DNA of 64,000 bases from Arthrobacter sp. TPD3018. Its GTDB lineage: Bacteria; Pseudomonadota; Alphaproteobacteria; Sphingomonadales; Sphingomonadaceae. The DNA is taken from NCBI GenBank assembly GCA_003075315.1, contig QDFQ01000004.1, positions 1-64,000 on the forward strand. Reading direction: 5' to 3'. The notes beneath the pieces are model-generated. The model was not told where the DNA came from, did no database searches, and was given only the letters and a program-made list of their open reading frames with translations. Both the position numbers and the translations under genes were made by a program. Position 1 is the stretch's first letter. Each line of letters begins with the position of its first letter. Shown here piece after piece: positions 28,173 to 35,722 of this stretch.

Positions 28173-28955
28173 TTACCGCGGCGCCATGCGGATGCCGCCG
28201 TCGAGGCGGATATCCTCGCCATTGAAATAGCCGTTCTCGATCAACGTCATGGCGAGGTGCGCATATTCCGCCGGATCGCCGAGCCGCTTCGGGAAGGGCA
28301 CGCTCGCCGCCAGCGCATCCTTCACCGGCTGCGGCGCGCCTTGCAGCAACGGCGTGTCGAAGATGCCGGGCAGGATCGTGTTCACGCGGATGCCTTCGCC
28401 CATCAGGTCGCGTGCGATGGGGAGCGTCATGCCGACCACGCCGCCCTTCGAGGCGGAATAGGCCGCCTGGCCGATCTGGCCGTCCTCCGCCGCGACGCTG
28501 GCGGTCATCACGATCGCGCCGCGTTCGTTATGCTCGCCCGGGTCCAGCGTCAGCATGCCCGCCGCCGACTTGGCGACGCAGCGGAATGTGCCGACGAGGT
28601 TGATCTGGATGAGCCAGTCGAACGCCTGGAGCGGGAAATGCTTGATGCTGCCGTCTTCCTTCGAACGGCTGGCGGTCTTCACCGCATTGCCGGTGCCGGC
28701 GCAGCACACCAGCACCGATTCCTGGCCGTGCGCCTCGCGCGCCTTGGCGAAGCCCGCATCGACGCTGTCGTCGCTGGTGACGTTCACTTCGCAGAAGATC
28801 CCGCCGATCTCCGCGGCGAGCGCTTCGCCCTTTTCGCGTTGCAGGTCGAAGATCGCGACTTTCGCGCCCTTTGCGGCCAGCGCGCGTGCGGTGGCGGCGC
28901 CGAGGCCGGATGCGCCGCCGGTGACGACCGCGGCGGTGGTGTTCGTGATATGCAT
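28173..28955 (-). CDS. short-chain 3-hydroxyacyl-CoA dehydrogenase (HSD10-like)
   Basis: A 260-residue SDR. The NAD-binding motif is VVTGGASGLGAATA (about 11-24), with the catalytic Ser in IVMTASVAA and YSASKGGVVGM holding Tyr and Lys. The C-terminal DGGIRMAPR and the overall pattern (IFDLQREKGEALAAEIGG, LPGIFDTPLL) match type II 3-hydroxyacyl-CoA dehydrogenases that oxidise short, including 2-methyl-branched, hydroxyacyl-CoAs. It fits the beta-oxidation/isoleucine pathway with the hydratases, thiolase and acyl-CoA dehydrogenase nearby. Confidence 0.9.
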   Translation of the reverse strand: MHITNTTAAVVTGGASGLGAATARALAAKGAKVAIFDLQREKGEALAAEIGGIFCEVNVTSDDSVDAGFAKAREAHGQESVLVCCAGTGNAVKTASRSKEDGSIKHFPLQAFDWLIQINLVGTFRCVAKSAAGMLTLDPGEHNERGAIVMTASVAAEDGQIGQAAYSASKGGVVGMTLPIARDLMGEGIRVNTILPGIFDTPLLQGAPQPVKDALAASVPFPKRLGDPAEYAHLAMTLIENGYFNGEDIRLDGGIRMAPR

Positions 28956-28976
28956 GATGGTCCCCTTCTGATTCAG

Positions 28977-29110
28977 TCCTCCCCCGCCGGCGGGAGGAGG
29001 CAGCGCAGCTGACGGAGGGGAGGGCGGCGGCTAACGTCGCGCCCGCGGAAGTTCCCCCTCCACCACGGCCTTCGGCCGCGGTCCTCCTCCCCCGCTGAAG
29101 CGAGGGAAGA
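28977..29110. repeat. CTCCCC-type palindromic element, family E, copy E1
   Basis: It begins CCTCCCCCGCCGGCGGGAGG and ends with a facing CCTCCTCCCCCGCTGAAGCG, continuing AGGGA, with GACGGAGGGG and CCCCCTCCACCA segments inside. It fills the gap between the thiolase and dehydrogenase genes. It is related to the elements at 35490-35624 and 47341-47394. Confidence 0.7.
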
Positions 29111-29112
29111 AT

Positions 29113-30282
29113 TTACAGCCGCTCGATGATCGTGACGTTGGCGATGCCGCCGCCTTCGCACATCGTCTGCAAGCCATAGCGGCCGCCGCGCGCGTGCAGC
29201 GCGTGGACCAGCGTCGCCATCAGCTTGGTACCCGACGCGCCAAGCGGATGGCCGAGGGCAATCGCGCCGCCGTTGACGTTGAGTTTCGCCGGATCGCCGC
29301 CGGTATGCTGCAACCAGGCGAGCGGCACCGGCGCGAACGCCTCGTTTACCTCGTACAGGTCGATGTCGTCGATGCGCATGCCGGCGCGCTGCAAGGCGCG
29401 GTCGGTGGCGAACAGCGGCTCCTCCAGCATGACGACGGGATCGCCGCCGGTGACGGTGAGGTTGTGGATGCGGGCCAGCGGGGTGAGGCCATGCGCCTTC
29501 AGCGCCGCCTCGCTCACCACCATGACCGCACTCGCGCCGTCGCAGATCTGGCTGGCATTGGCGGCGGTGATCGAGCCACCCTCCTGCAACAGTTTCACCG
29601 CACCGATGCTCTCCGGCGTCGCGTCGTAGCGGATGCCCTCGTCCCGGTCGTGGACCATGGTGCCCTCGGGCGTCTCTACCTCCAGCCCGACGATCTCGTC
29701 GGCGAAGGCACCCGCTTGCGTGGCGGCGGCGGCACGGCGGTGGCTTTCGAGTGCATAAGCGTCGAGCTGCCCGCGGTCGAAGCCGTATTTGCGGGCGATC
29801 ATCTCGGCGCCCATGAACTGGCTGAACTGCACGCCCGGAAAGCGCGCCTCCTGCCGGGGGCTCTTCGCCTTGCCGAGGCCGGCTTGCGCGAACAGCGCGC
29901 CGGTCGATCCCATCGGCACGCGCGTCATGCTTTCGACGCCGGCGGCGATCACCACGTCCTGCGTGCCGCTCATCACCGCCTGCGCGGCGAACTGGATCGC
30001 CTGTTGTGACGATCCGCACTGGCGATCGATGGTGACGGCGGGCACGCTGGTCGGCAGGGACGAGGCGAGCACCGCACCGCGCCCGACCTGGAAGCCCTGC
30101 TCACCGCCCTGGCTGACGCAGCCCATGATGACGTCTTCGATCGCGGCGGGATCGATGCCGCTACGCCCGACGATCGCGTCGAGTGTCGCCCCTGCCATGT
30201 CCGCCGGGTGCCAGCCCGCCAGCCGCCCGCCGCGCCGTCCGCCCGCGGTCCGCACCGCCTGGACGATATAGGCCTCCGCCAT
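29113..30282 (-). CDS. acetyl-CoA C-acyltransferase (thiolase)
   Basis: A 389-residue thiolase that cleaves 3-ketoacyl-CoA in beta-oxidation or condenses acetyl-CoA. The active-site Cys is in IDRQCGSSQQAIQFAAQ (about residue 90), the His in NVNGGAIALGHPLGASG (about 346), and the final Cys in YGLQTMCEGGGIAN. ATG 30282 (MAEAYIVQAVRT) has GGAG upstream at suitable distance. ATG 30297 lies inside a putative operator (30296-30309), so the later start is preferred. It is divergent from the nitroreductase gene and upstream of the dehydrogenase gene, likely one operon despite repeat E1. Confidence 0.92.
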   Translation of the reverse strand: MAEAYIVQAVRTAGGRRGGRLAGWHPADMAGATLDAIVGRSGIDPAAIEDVIMGCVSQGGEQGFQVGRGAVLASSLPTSVPAVTIDRQCGSSQQAIQFAAQAVMSGTQDVVIAAGVESMTRVPMGSTGALFAQAGLGKAKSPRQEARFPGVQFSQFMGAEMIARKYGFDRGQLDAYALESHRRAAAATQAGAFADEIVGLEVETPEGTMVHDRDEGIRYDATPESIGAVKLLQEGGSITAANASQICDGASAVMVVSEAALKAHGLTPLARIHNLTVTGGDPVVMLEEPLFATDRALQRAGMRIDDIDLYEVNEAFAPVPLAWLQHTGGDPAKLNVNGGAIALGHPLGASGTKLMATLVHALHARGGRYGLQTMCEGGGIANVTIIERL

Positions 30283-30295
30283 CGCTTCGCTCTCC

Positions 30296-30309
30296 ATAAC
30301 TCTTGTTAT
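30296..30309. promoter_or_regulatory. palindromic operator ATAAC-N4-GTTAT (site 1)
   Basis: ATAAC-TCTT-GTTAT lies in the divergent region between the thiolase (start 30282) and nitroreductase (start 30357) genes. The same 5-4-5 palindrome occurs at 34384-34397 between acyl-CoA dehydrogenase and the FAH-like gene. Spacing and size suit a TetR-type fatty-acid regulator; the regulator is not in the window. Confidence 0.6.
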
Positions 30310-30356
30310 TGTGGCGATGTGTCGCGTAATCCATGGCAAAGCGCAAGAGGGTGACG

Positions 30357-31022
30357 ATGGACGTTCGACAGGCGGTGGCGGCACGACGATCGGTGCGCGG
30401 ATTCCTCGATACCCCGGTGCCGCTGGCGCAGTTGCGTGACCTTGCCGAGGCGGCGGCGCGGGCGCCCTCAGGTGGTAATCTCCAGCCATGGCACGTGCAG
30501 ATCGTCCAGGGCGAAGCAATGACGCGGCTAAAGGCGATCATGGCCGATCGGCTGGCGAGCGGCGCGAGCGAGACGCCGGCCTATGCCATCTATCCGCCCG
30601 AACTCGACGATCCGTGGCGCGGCCGGCGCTTTGCGGTGGGCGAGGCGCTGTACGATCGGATCGGCATTCCGCGAGAGGATAAGGCAGGCCGCCGCCGCTG
30701 GTTCGCCGCCAATTATCGGTTCTTCGATGCGCCGGCGGCGTATTTCTGCTCGGTTGATCGGCGCATGGGGCCGCCGCAATGGTCGGACCTCGGTATGTAC
30801 CTTCAGACGCTGATGCTGCTCGCGGTCGAGGCGGGGCTGGCGACCTGCCCGCAGGAATGCTGGGCGATGTATCCCGAGACGGTGGAGCGGTTTCTAGAAT
30901 TGCCCGAGGGCCGGATGCTGTTTTGCGGCGTGGCGATCGGATTCGAGGATACGGACGCGCCGGCCAATGCGCTGCGCAGCGAGCGGGCGCCGGTGGATGA
31001 GTGGCTCAGCGTGGTGGCGTGA
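30357..31022 (+). CDS. nitroreductase family flavoprotein
   Basis: A 221-residue FMN-dependent oxidoreductase (NAD(P)H-dependent nitro/quinone or related substrate). It has the FMN-binding start DVRQAVAARRSVRGFLDTPV, APSGGNLQPWHV, and GLATCPQECWAMYPETV near the end. ATG 30357 follows AGAGGG; ATG 30333 is also in frame. The divergent pairing with thiolase over a shared palindrome suggests a role during acyl-CoA catabolism, for example as an enoyl/flavin reductase, but this is inference. Confidence 0.87.
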   Translation: MDVRQAVAARRSVRGFLDTPVPLAQLRDLAEAAARAPSGGNLQPWHVQIVQGEAMTRLKAIMADRLASGASETPAYAIYPPELDDPWRGRRFAVGEALYDRIGIPREDKAGRRRWFAANYRFFDAPAAYFCSVDRRMGPPQWSDLGMYLQTLMLLAVEAGLATCPQECWAMYPETVERFLELPEGRMLFCGVAIGFEDTDAPANALRSERAPVDEWLSVVA

Positions 31023-31039
31023 CGGTCGCCAAGTCTCTT

Positions 31040-31068
31040 CGTCACCCCGGATCAAGTCCGGGGTGACG
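31040..31068. repeat. short palindromic repeat, family B, copy B4
   Basis: A single perfect-looking hairpin, CGTCACCCCGGA-TCAAG-TCCGGGGTGACG (29 bp), equal to the outer stem of the longer family-B elements joined together. It lies between convergent genes, 18 bases after the nitroreductase stop. Confidence 0.88.
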
Positions 31069-31073
31069 GACGA

Positions 31074-31340
31074 TTAGAGGACTACCCGCTCCGGCTTCGA
31101 CTCCTCGATCGCCGCCAGCACCATTCGCTCCCATATCGCCGGGTCGCCCGCCGCGGCCATCCGCTGGTCCGGTTCGCGCAGCGTGCGCAGCACTGCCAGC
31201 GCATCGGGCAGATAATCGCGCCACGCGCTGTCCACCTGATCCCCTGCGCTTTCGGCATCGCCGCCGGCATTCACGCTGATCCGCTGCCCAGCGAGCACGC
31301 GGGCGATCCGTTCGGCAACGGGAGTGGTCGACACGTCCAT
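31074..31340 (-). CDS. small conserved protein of unknown function
   Basis: An 88-residue product from ATG 31340, preceded by AAAGGAGAGC. It is acidic and helical (AERIARVLAGQRISVNAGGDA, then WRDYLPDALAVLRTLREPDQRMAAAGD, WERMVLAAIEES), with no signal or membrane segment. Proteins with this D-A-x-x-V-L-R-x-L-R-x-P-D pattern are common hypothetical genes in sphingomonads. It could be co-transcribed with the DEAD-box gene upstream, 116 bases away. Confidence 0.65.
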   Translation of the reverse strand: MDVSTTPVAERIARVLAGQRISVNAGGDAESAGDQVDSAWRDYLPDALAVLRTLREPDQRMAAAGDPAIWERMVLAAIEESKPERVVL

Positions 31341-31400
31341 GGCTGCTCTCCTTTGCCAGCGACAATGCGCGAACCGGTGCGGCGGTTGCCGGATGCGACG

Positions 31401-31429
31401 ACGGCCCGGAGAGGGATGCTCACCGGGCC
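31401..31429 (-). terminator. GC-rich hairpin after the DEAD-box gene
   Basis: CGGCCCGG (31401-31408) pairs with CCGGGCCG (31422-31429) around a 13-nt loop, 27 bases beyond the helicase stop. There is no T-run on either strand, so it may be a weak terminator or only an mRNA 3'-end stabiliser. Confidence 0.4.
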
Positions 31430-31456
31430 GCCATCAAAGTCGCGAAGGGAAGGGGA

Positions 31457-32812
31457 TTAGCGTGCCGCGCCAGCACCCTGTCCACGGCCGCCGCCGCCCG
31501 AACGGCCGCGGCCGCCACCGCCGCCACGACGGCTGGCGTTGGCGTAATTGCGCGTCGCGGTCGGCGCATGCGTCGCGCGCGGACGGGCCGGCTGGCGCTG
31601 GCCACGCGGCAGGTCGGCGCGGGGCGCGGGGTCCGCACCGATCGCCTTGACGCGCGTCGCCTTGATCTCGTTGGCTAGGCCGGTGAAATTCTCCGGCAGC
31701 GGACGCACAGTCACCTTCTGGCGCGTGATCTTTTCGATGTCCTTCAGATACGGCCGCTCGTCATCCGCGCAGAAGGCGATGGCGATGCCGCTGTTGCCCG
31801 CGCGCGCGGTGCGGCCGATGCGGTGGACGTACTGTTCCGCGACGTTCGGCAGCTCGAAGTTGACGACATGGCTGACGCCCGACACGTCGATGCCGCGTGC
31901 GGCGATGTCGGTGGCGACCAGCACCTTGGTCTTGCCGTCCTTGAACTCGCCGAGCGCGCGCTCGCGCTGGCCCTGGCTCTTGTTGCCGTGGATGGCGTTC
32001 GCCGCGATGCCGTTACCGGCGAGCAACTTCACGACGCGGTCGGCGCCATGCTTCGTGCGCGTGAAGACGAGCGCACGGTTGATCGTCGGGTCCTGCAGCA
32101 CGAGCGTCAGCAGCGCCTGCTTCTCCGTCTGGTTGACGAAGGTGACATATTGATCGACCCGCTCGGCCGTGGTCGATTCCGGCACCACCGACACGGTCTT
32201 CGGGTTGGTGAGGAACTGGCCGGCGAGATCGCGGATCGCGGTCGGCATCGTCGCCGAGAAGAACAAAGTCTGGCGCTTGCGCGGGATCATCCGCACGATC
32301 TTCTTGAGCGCGTGAATGAAGCCCAGGTCCATCATCTGGTCGGCTTCGTCGAGCACCAGAATCTCGATCATCGACAGGTTGCACATGCCCTGCTCGACCA
32401 GGTCGATCAGGCGGCCCGGCGTCGCGACGAGGATGTCGACGCCTCGGCTCAGGTCCTGGCGATTCTTGCTGATGCTGGTGCCACCGAAGACGGTCGCGAC
32501 GGACAACTTGGAAAACTGGCCATAGCCGCGCGCATTGTCGGCGATCTGGCTGGCGAGTTCGCGCGTCGGCGCGAGGACGAGCATGCGGACATGCGTCGGC
32601 AGCACGCGCTTCTGCGCGGCGACCAGCCGCTGGATCGACGGCAGCACGAACGCCGCGGTCTTGCCGGTGCCAGTCTGCGCGATGCCGAGCAGATCGTCGC
32701 CTTCCAGCAGGATCGGGATCGACTGCGCCTGGATCGGCGTGGGGGTGGCATAGCCCTTGGCCTCGAGCGCACGGACGAGCGGCTCGGCGAGGCCGAGATG
32801 AGCGAATGACAT
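31457..32812 (-). CDS. DEAD-box RNA helicase (RhlE-like)
   Basis: A 451-residue ATP-dependent RNA helicase of ribosome assembly or mRNA turnover. Motifs in order: Q motif (GYATPTPIQAQSIP, about 20-33), Walker A AQTGTGKTAAF, PTRELA, TPGRL, VLDEADQMMD, SATM, then RecA2 with ARGIDV and HRIGRTARAG. The tail is basic and Gly-rich (RRGGGGGRGRSGGGGRGQG), as in RhlE proteins. ATG 32812 (MSFAHLGLAEP) is chosen; the upstream open frame is leader. It has a long 5' leader of roughly 170-200 bases, as cold-induced RNA helicase genes often do. Confidence 0.93.
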   Translation of the reverse strand: MSFAHLGLAEPLVRALEAKGYATPTPIQAQSIPILLEGDDLLGIAQTGTGKTAAFVLPSIQRLVAAQKRVLPTHVRMLVLAPTRELASQIADNARGYGQFSKLSVATVFGGTSISKNRQDLSRGVDILVATPGRLIDLVEQGMCNLSMIEILVLDEADQMMDLGFIHALKKIVRMIPRKRQTLFFSATMPTAIRDLAGQFLTNPKTVSVVPESTTAERVDQYVTFVNQTEKQALLTLVLQDPTINRALVFTRTKHGADRVVKLLAGNGIAANAIHGNKSQGQRERALGEFKDGKTKVLVATDIAARGIDVSGVSHVVNFELPNVAEQYVHRIGRTARAGNSGIAIAFCADDERPYLKDIEKITRQKVTVRPLPENFTGLANEIKATRVKAIGADPAPRADLPRGQRQPARPRATHAPTATRNYANASRRGGGGGRGRSGGGGRGQGAGAAR

Positions 32813-33020
32813 GGAATAACAACCTTCAAAAACGGCCTCGCCAGCGCGCCGTCCGAAGGAGAGGGCGCGCCGGTGCGGCGGGGGAAACCGACACCCCGCG
32901 TGAAAAGGGAAGCCTTCAGCTAACGACCGAGGCGGAGCCGGGGGTGGCAGGGCCAACCCGTTCACGCTGCATGACGCCTCGATGGCCCGGCATGTGCGCT
33001 GCACTGCCGCAAAAGTCAAG
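32813..33020 (-). promoter_or_regulatory. promoter and long 5' leader of the DEAD-box gene
   Basis: On the minus strand CTTGACTTTTGCGGCAGTGC (33020 downward) gives a consensus TTGACT -35 at 33014-33019. The -10 would fall near CACATG, 17 bp on, and is weak. If used, the mRNA leader is about 170 nt. It contains a facing GGCGCGCC and GGCGCGC pair around CTCCTTCGGAC and a U-rich GTTTTTGAAGG just before the start. No other gene is seen in 32813-33062. Confidence 0.45.
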
Positions 33021-33062
33021 ATGGCTGGCCTTGGATTGCGCGCCACGTCGCACCACAGACCG

Positions 33063-33146
33063 CGTCATTGCGAGGAGCGAAGCGACGCGGCAATCCAGAG
33101 CGTATCGCGCGCGGCTCTGGATTACTTCGCTACGCTCGCAATGACG
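33063..33146. repeat. palindromic repeat, family C, copy C2
   Basis: CGTCATTGCGAGGAGCGAAG at the left and GCTACGCTCGCAATGACG at the right, with the GGCAATCCAGAG and CTCTGGATTAC inner match. It lies between the acyl-CoA dehydrogenase stop and the helicase promoter. Confidence 0.88.
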
Positions 33147-33166
33147 GGTAGGCCAACGGGACGACA

Positions 33167-34321
33167 TTACAAAGCCCGCCCGATCACCTCTTTCATGATC
33201 TCGTTCGTGCCGCCGTAGATGCGTGTCACGCGCGCCGACCGCCACGCCCGCGCGATCGGATATTCGTTCATATAGCCCGCGCCGCCGTGCAGCTGGAGGC
33301 AGGCGTCGAGCACTTCCCATTGCAATTCGGTGTGCCACAGCTTCGCCGCCGCGCCTTCCTCGTTGGTCAGCTCGCCCGCGAGATGCCGGCGGATTGCCCA
33401 GTCGAGATGCGCCCAGCCGACCTGCAGCTTCGTCTTGATGCCTGCCAGCACGAAGCGGGTGTTCTGGAAGTCGAACACCACGCCGGCGAACGCCTTGCGA
33501 TCCTTGGTAAAGGCGACGGTATCGTCGAACGCCTTCTGTGCCGACGCCTGCGCGCCGACCGCGATCGACAGTCGTTCCTGCGGCAGCTGGCTCATCAGAT
33601 AGACGAAACCCTTGCCCTCTTCGCCAAGGCAGTTCGTGATCGGCACGCGCACGTCGTCGAAGAACAATTCGGACGTGTCCGCCGCCTCCTGCCCGATCTT
33701 GTCGAGCTTGCGCCCGCGCCGGAAGCCTTCGCGCTCCGCCTCGACCAGGATGATCGACATGCCGCGCCATGCAGGCTTGGCGTCGGGATCGGTCTTGGCG
33801 ACGACCAGAACCAGATCGGCGTTCTGGCCGTTGGTGATATAGGTCTTGCTGCCATTGAGGACGTAGTGGTTGCCGTCGCGCTTCGCGGTTGTGCGGATCG
33901 ACTGGAGGTCGCTCCCCGTGCCCGGCTCGGTCATAGCGATCGCGGTGATCGTCTCGCCCGACACCATGCGCGGCAGCCAGTGGCGCTTCTGCTCCTCCGA
34001 CCCGTAATGCTCCAAATAGCCGACGACGATGTCCGATTGCAGTGTGAAGCCGGCGGGAACGCCGTTGTACGTCAGCTCTTCGTTGACGATCGCGTTATAG
34101 CCGAAATCGAGACCCAGCCCGCCGTATTCCTCGGGCACCGTCGGGCACAGCATGCCGACCGCCCCCGCCGCGCGCCAGAAAGCGGGCGGCACCAGCCGGT
34201 TCGCCTCCCAGTCCGCGACATGCGGTACGCCTTCCTTGCGCAGGAACTGCCGCACGCTCTGCCGGAACGCCTCGTGATCCCCGTCATAGGCGCTGCGGCC
34301 CGCGACATCGTCCAGCGTCAT
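33167..34321 (-). CDS. acyl-CoA dehydrogenase
   Basis: A 384-residue FAD enzyme for the first step of beta-oxidation or branched-chain acyl-CoA breakdown. The FAD/substrate signature AIAMTEPGTGSDLQSIRTTA is at about 128-147, and LNGSKTYITNG follows. The C-terminal end YGGTNEIMKEVIGRAL contains the usual catalytic Glu position (GGAGYMNEYPI / YGGTNEIM). ATG 34321 follows GAGGAGAGG. The family level is clear; chain-length preference cannot be given. It is divergent from the FAH-like gene across the second ATAAC-N4-GTTAT palindrome. Confidence 0.93.
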   Translation of the reverse strand: MTLDDVAGRSAYDGDHEAFRQSVRQFLRKEGVPHVADWEANRLVPPAFWRAAGAVGMLCPTVPEEYGGLGLDFGYNAIVNEELTYNGVPAGFTLQSDIVVGYLEHYGSEEQKRHWLPRMVSGETITAIAMTEPGTGSDLQSIRTTAKRDGNHYVLNGSKTYITNGQNADLVLVVAKTDPDAKPAWRGMSIILVEAEREGFRRGRKLDKIGQEAADTSELFFDDVRVPITNCLGEEGKGFVYLMSQLPQERLSIAVGAQASAQKAFDDTVAFTKDRKAFAGVVFDFQNTRFVLAGIKTKLQVGWAHLDWAIRRHLAGELTNEEGAAAKLWHTELQWEVLDACLQLHGGAGYMNEYPIARAWRSARVTRIYGGTNEIMKEVIGRAL

Positions 34322-34383
34322 GATCCTCTCCTCGTGTCTTTGGTGGAGAGGCTGCGGATGCGAGCCGCTGGCGTCAAGACAAA

Positions 34384-34397
34384 ATAACAAATGTTAT
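34384..34397. promoter_or_regulatory. palindromic operator ATAAC-N4-GTTAT (site 2)
   Basis: ATAAC-AAAT-GTTAT in the divergent region between acyl-CoA dehydrogenase (start 34321) and the FAH-like gene (start 34486). The inner bases extend the arms to ATAACA/TGTTAT. Same geometry as 30296-30309. Confidence 0.62.
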
Positions 34398-34485
34398 GGC
34401 GCGATCGTATCGCCTGAGACTTTTTCGGTGCATCGCCCCGCGCCCGGCGATAGCATGGTCGGCCAACAAGAAGAGGATGGTTGCC

Positions 34486-35487
34486 ATGAAACTGGCGAGT
34501 CTGAAGCACAAGCGCGACGGCAAGCTCGTCGTGGTCTCCAACGACCTCGCCTGGTGTGCGGATGCGGGCCATATCGTGCCGACCTTGCAGGCGGCGCTCG
34601 ACGATTGGGACCGGTATCTGCCCGACCTCCAGAACCTCGCGACCGACCTGGAGCATGCGGTGATCCCGCGCGAACGCTTCCACGAACATGACGCCGCCTC
34701 GCCGCTGCCGCGCGCCTATCAGTGGGCGGACGGGTCGGCATACGTGAACCACGTCGCGCTGGTGCGGCAGGCGCGTGGCGCCGAGATGCCGGACAGCTTC
34801 TGGCACGATCCGCTGATGTACCAGGGCGGATCGGACGGCTTCCTCGCCCCCCGCGATCCCATCCCGCTCGCCGATGAGAGCTGGGGCTGCGACATGGAGG
34901 CGGAGGTCGTCGTCGTGACCGGCGACGTGCCTTTGGGCGCCAGCCGCGACGAGGCACTCGCGGCGATCCGCCTGATCGGTCTGACCAACGACGTGTCGTT
35001 GCGTGGCCTTATCCCCGGCGAGCTCGCCAAGGGATTCGGCTTCTTCCAGTCCAAGCCGGCCAGCGCTTTCTCGCCCGTGTTCGTGACCCCCGATGCGCTG
35101 GGCGACTGGTGGCAGGACGGCAAGCTCCATCGCAAGCTCAACGTCGACCTCAACGGCCAGCCCTTCGGCCGCGTCGCGGCGGGCGAGGATATGACCTTCG
35201 ATTTCGGCACGCTGGTTGCGCATGCCGCGAAGACGCGCGCGCTGGGGGCGGGGACGATCGTCGGATCGGGCACCGTCAGCAATCGCGGTGCCGATGGCGG
35301 CCCCGGCAAGACAATCGCCGAGGGCGGCGTGGGTTATTGCTGCCTTGCCGAGCTGCGCACCGTCGAAACGATCGCGACCGGCAAGGCGACGACGCCGTTC
35401 CTCAAAAAAGGCGACACCGTGCGCATCTGGGCCGAGGACGACAAGCACCATCCGATCTTCGGCGTGATCGAACAAACGGTGGGGTAA
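34486..35487 (+). CDS. fumarylacetoacetate hydrolase family protein
   Basis: A 333-residue FAH-fold hydrolase. A metal-binding motif is seen as DMEAEVVVVTGDVP (about 136-149). The family SNRGADGGPGKTIAEGG segment is near 270. The N-terminal domain (MKLASLKHKRDGKLVVVSND) is the type found in bacterial fumarylacetoacetases of tyrosine and homogentisate breakdown. No homogentisate dioxygenase is nearby, so another beta-diketone substrate is possible. ATG 34486 follows AGAGGATGG. Confidence 0.87.
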   Translation: MKLASLKHKRDGKLVVVSNDLAWCADAGHIVPTLQAALDDWDRYLPDLQNLATDLEHAVIPRERFHEHDAASPLPRAYQWADGSAYVNHVALVRQARGAEMPDSFWHDPLMYQGGSDGFLAPRDPIPLADESWGCDMEAEVVVVTGDVPLGASRDEALAAIRLIGLTNDVSLRGLIPGELAKGFGFFQSKPASAFSPVFVTPDALGDWWQDGKLHRKLNVDLNGQPFGRVAAGEDMTFDFGTLVAHAAKTRALGAGTIVGSGTVSNRGADGGPGKTIAEGGVGYCCLAELRTVETIATGKATTPFLKKGDTVRIWAEDDKHHPIFGVIEQTVG

Positions 35488-35489
35488 AA

Positions 35490-35624
35490 AATCCTCCCCG
35501 GCACGGGGAGGGGGACCGCCCGGCGCAGCCGGGTGGTGGAGGGAGATCGCCGCAAGCGGGTCGCATGTGGAAGCCCCCCTCCGTCACCGCTTCGCGGCGC
35601 CACCTCCCCGTGCCGGGGAGGATT
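35490..35624. repeat. CTCCCC-type element with 22-bp terminal inverted repeats, family E, copy E2
   Basis: The first 22 bases (35490-35511) are the exact complement of the last 22 (35603-35624). Each end is itself a hairpin, CCTCCCC-GGCAC-GGGGAGG. Inside are GGGTGGTGGAGGGAG and CCCCCTCCGTCACCGC blocks shared with 28977-29110 and 47341-47394. Length is 135 bp. This is the architecture of a small non-autonomous (MITE-like) element. It lies between the FAH-like gene and the E1 alpha gene. Confidence 0.85.
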
Positions 35625-35722
35625 GGAGAGTCATAAATCTCGCTTGAAATCTAATTACAACGGCGCGAAAGTATCGATCAACGGTGCCGGCGACTCCCGC
35701 GGGGCACGGACAGGAGAGAAAC

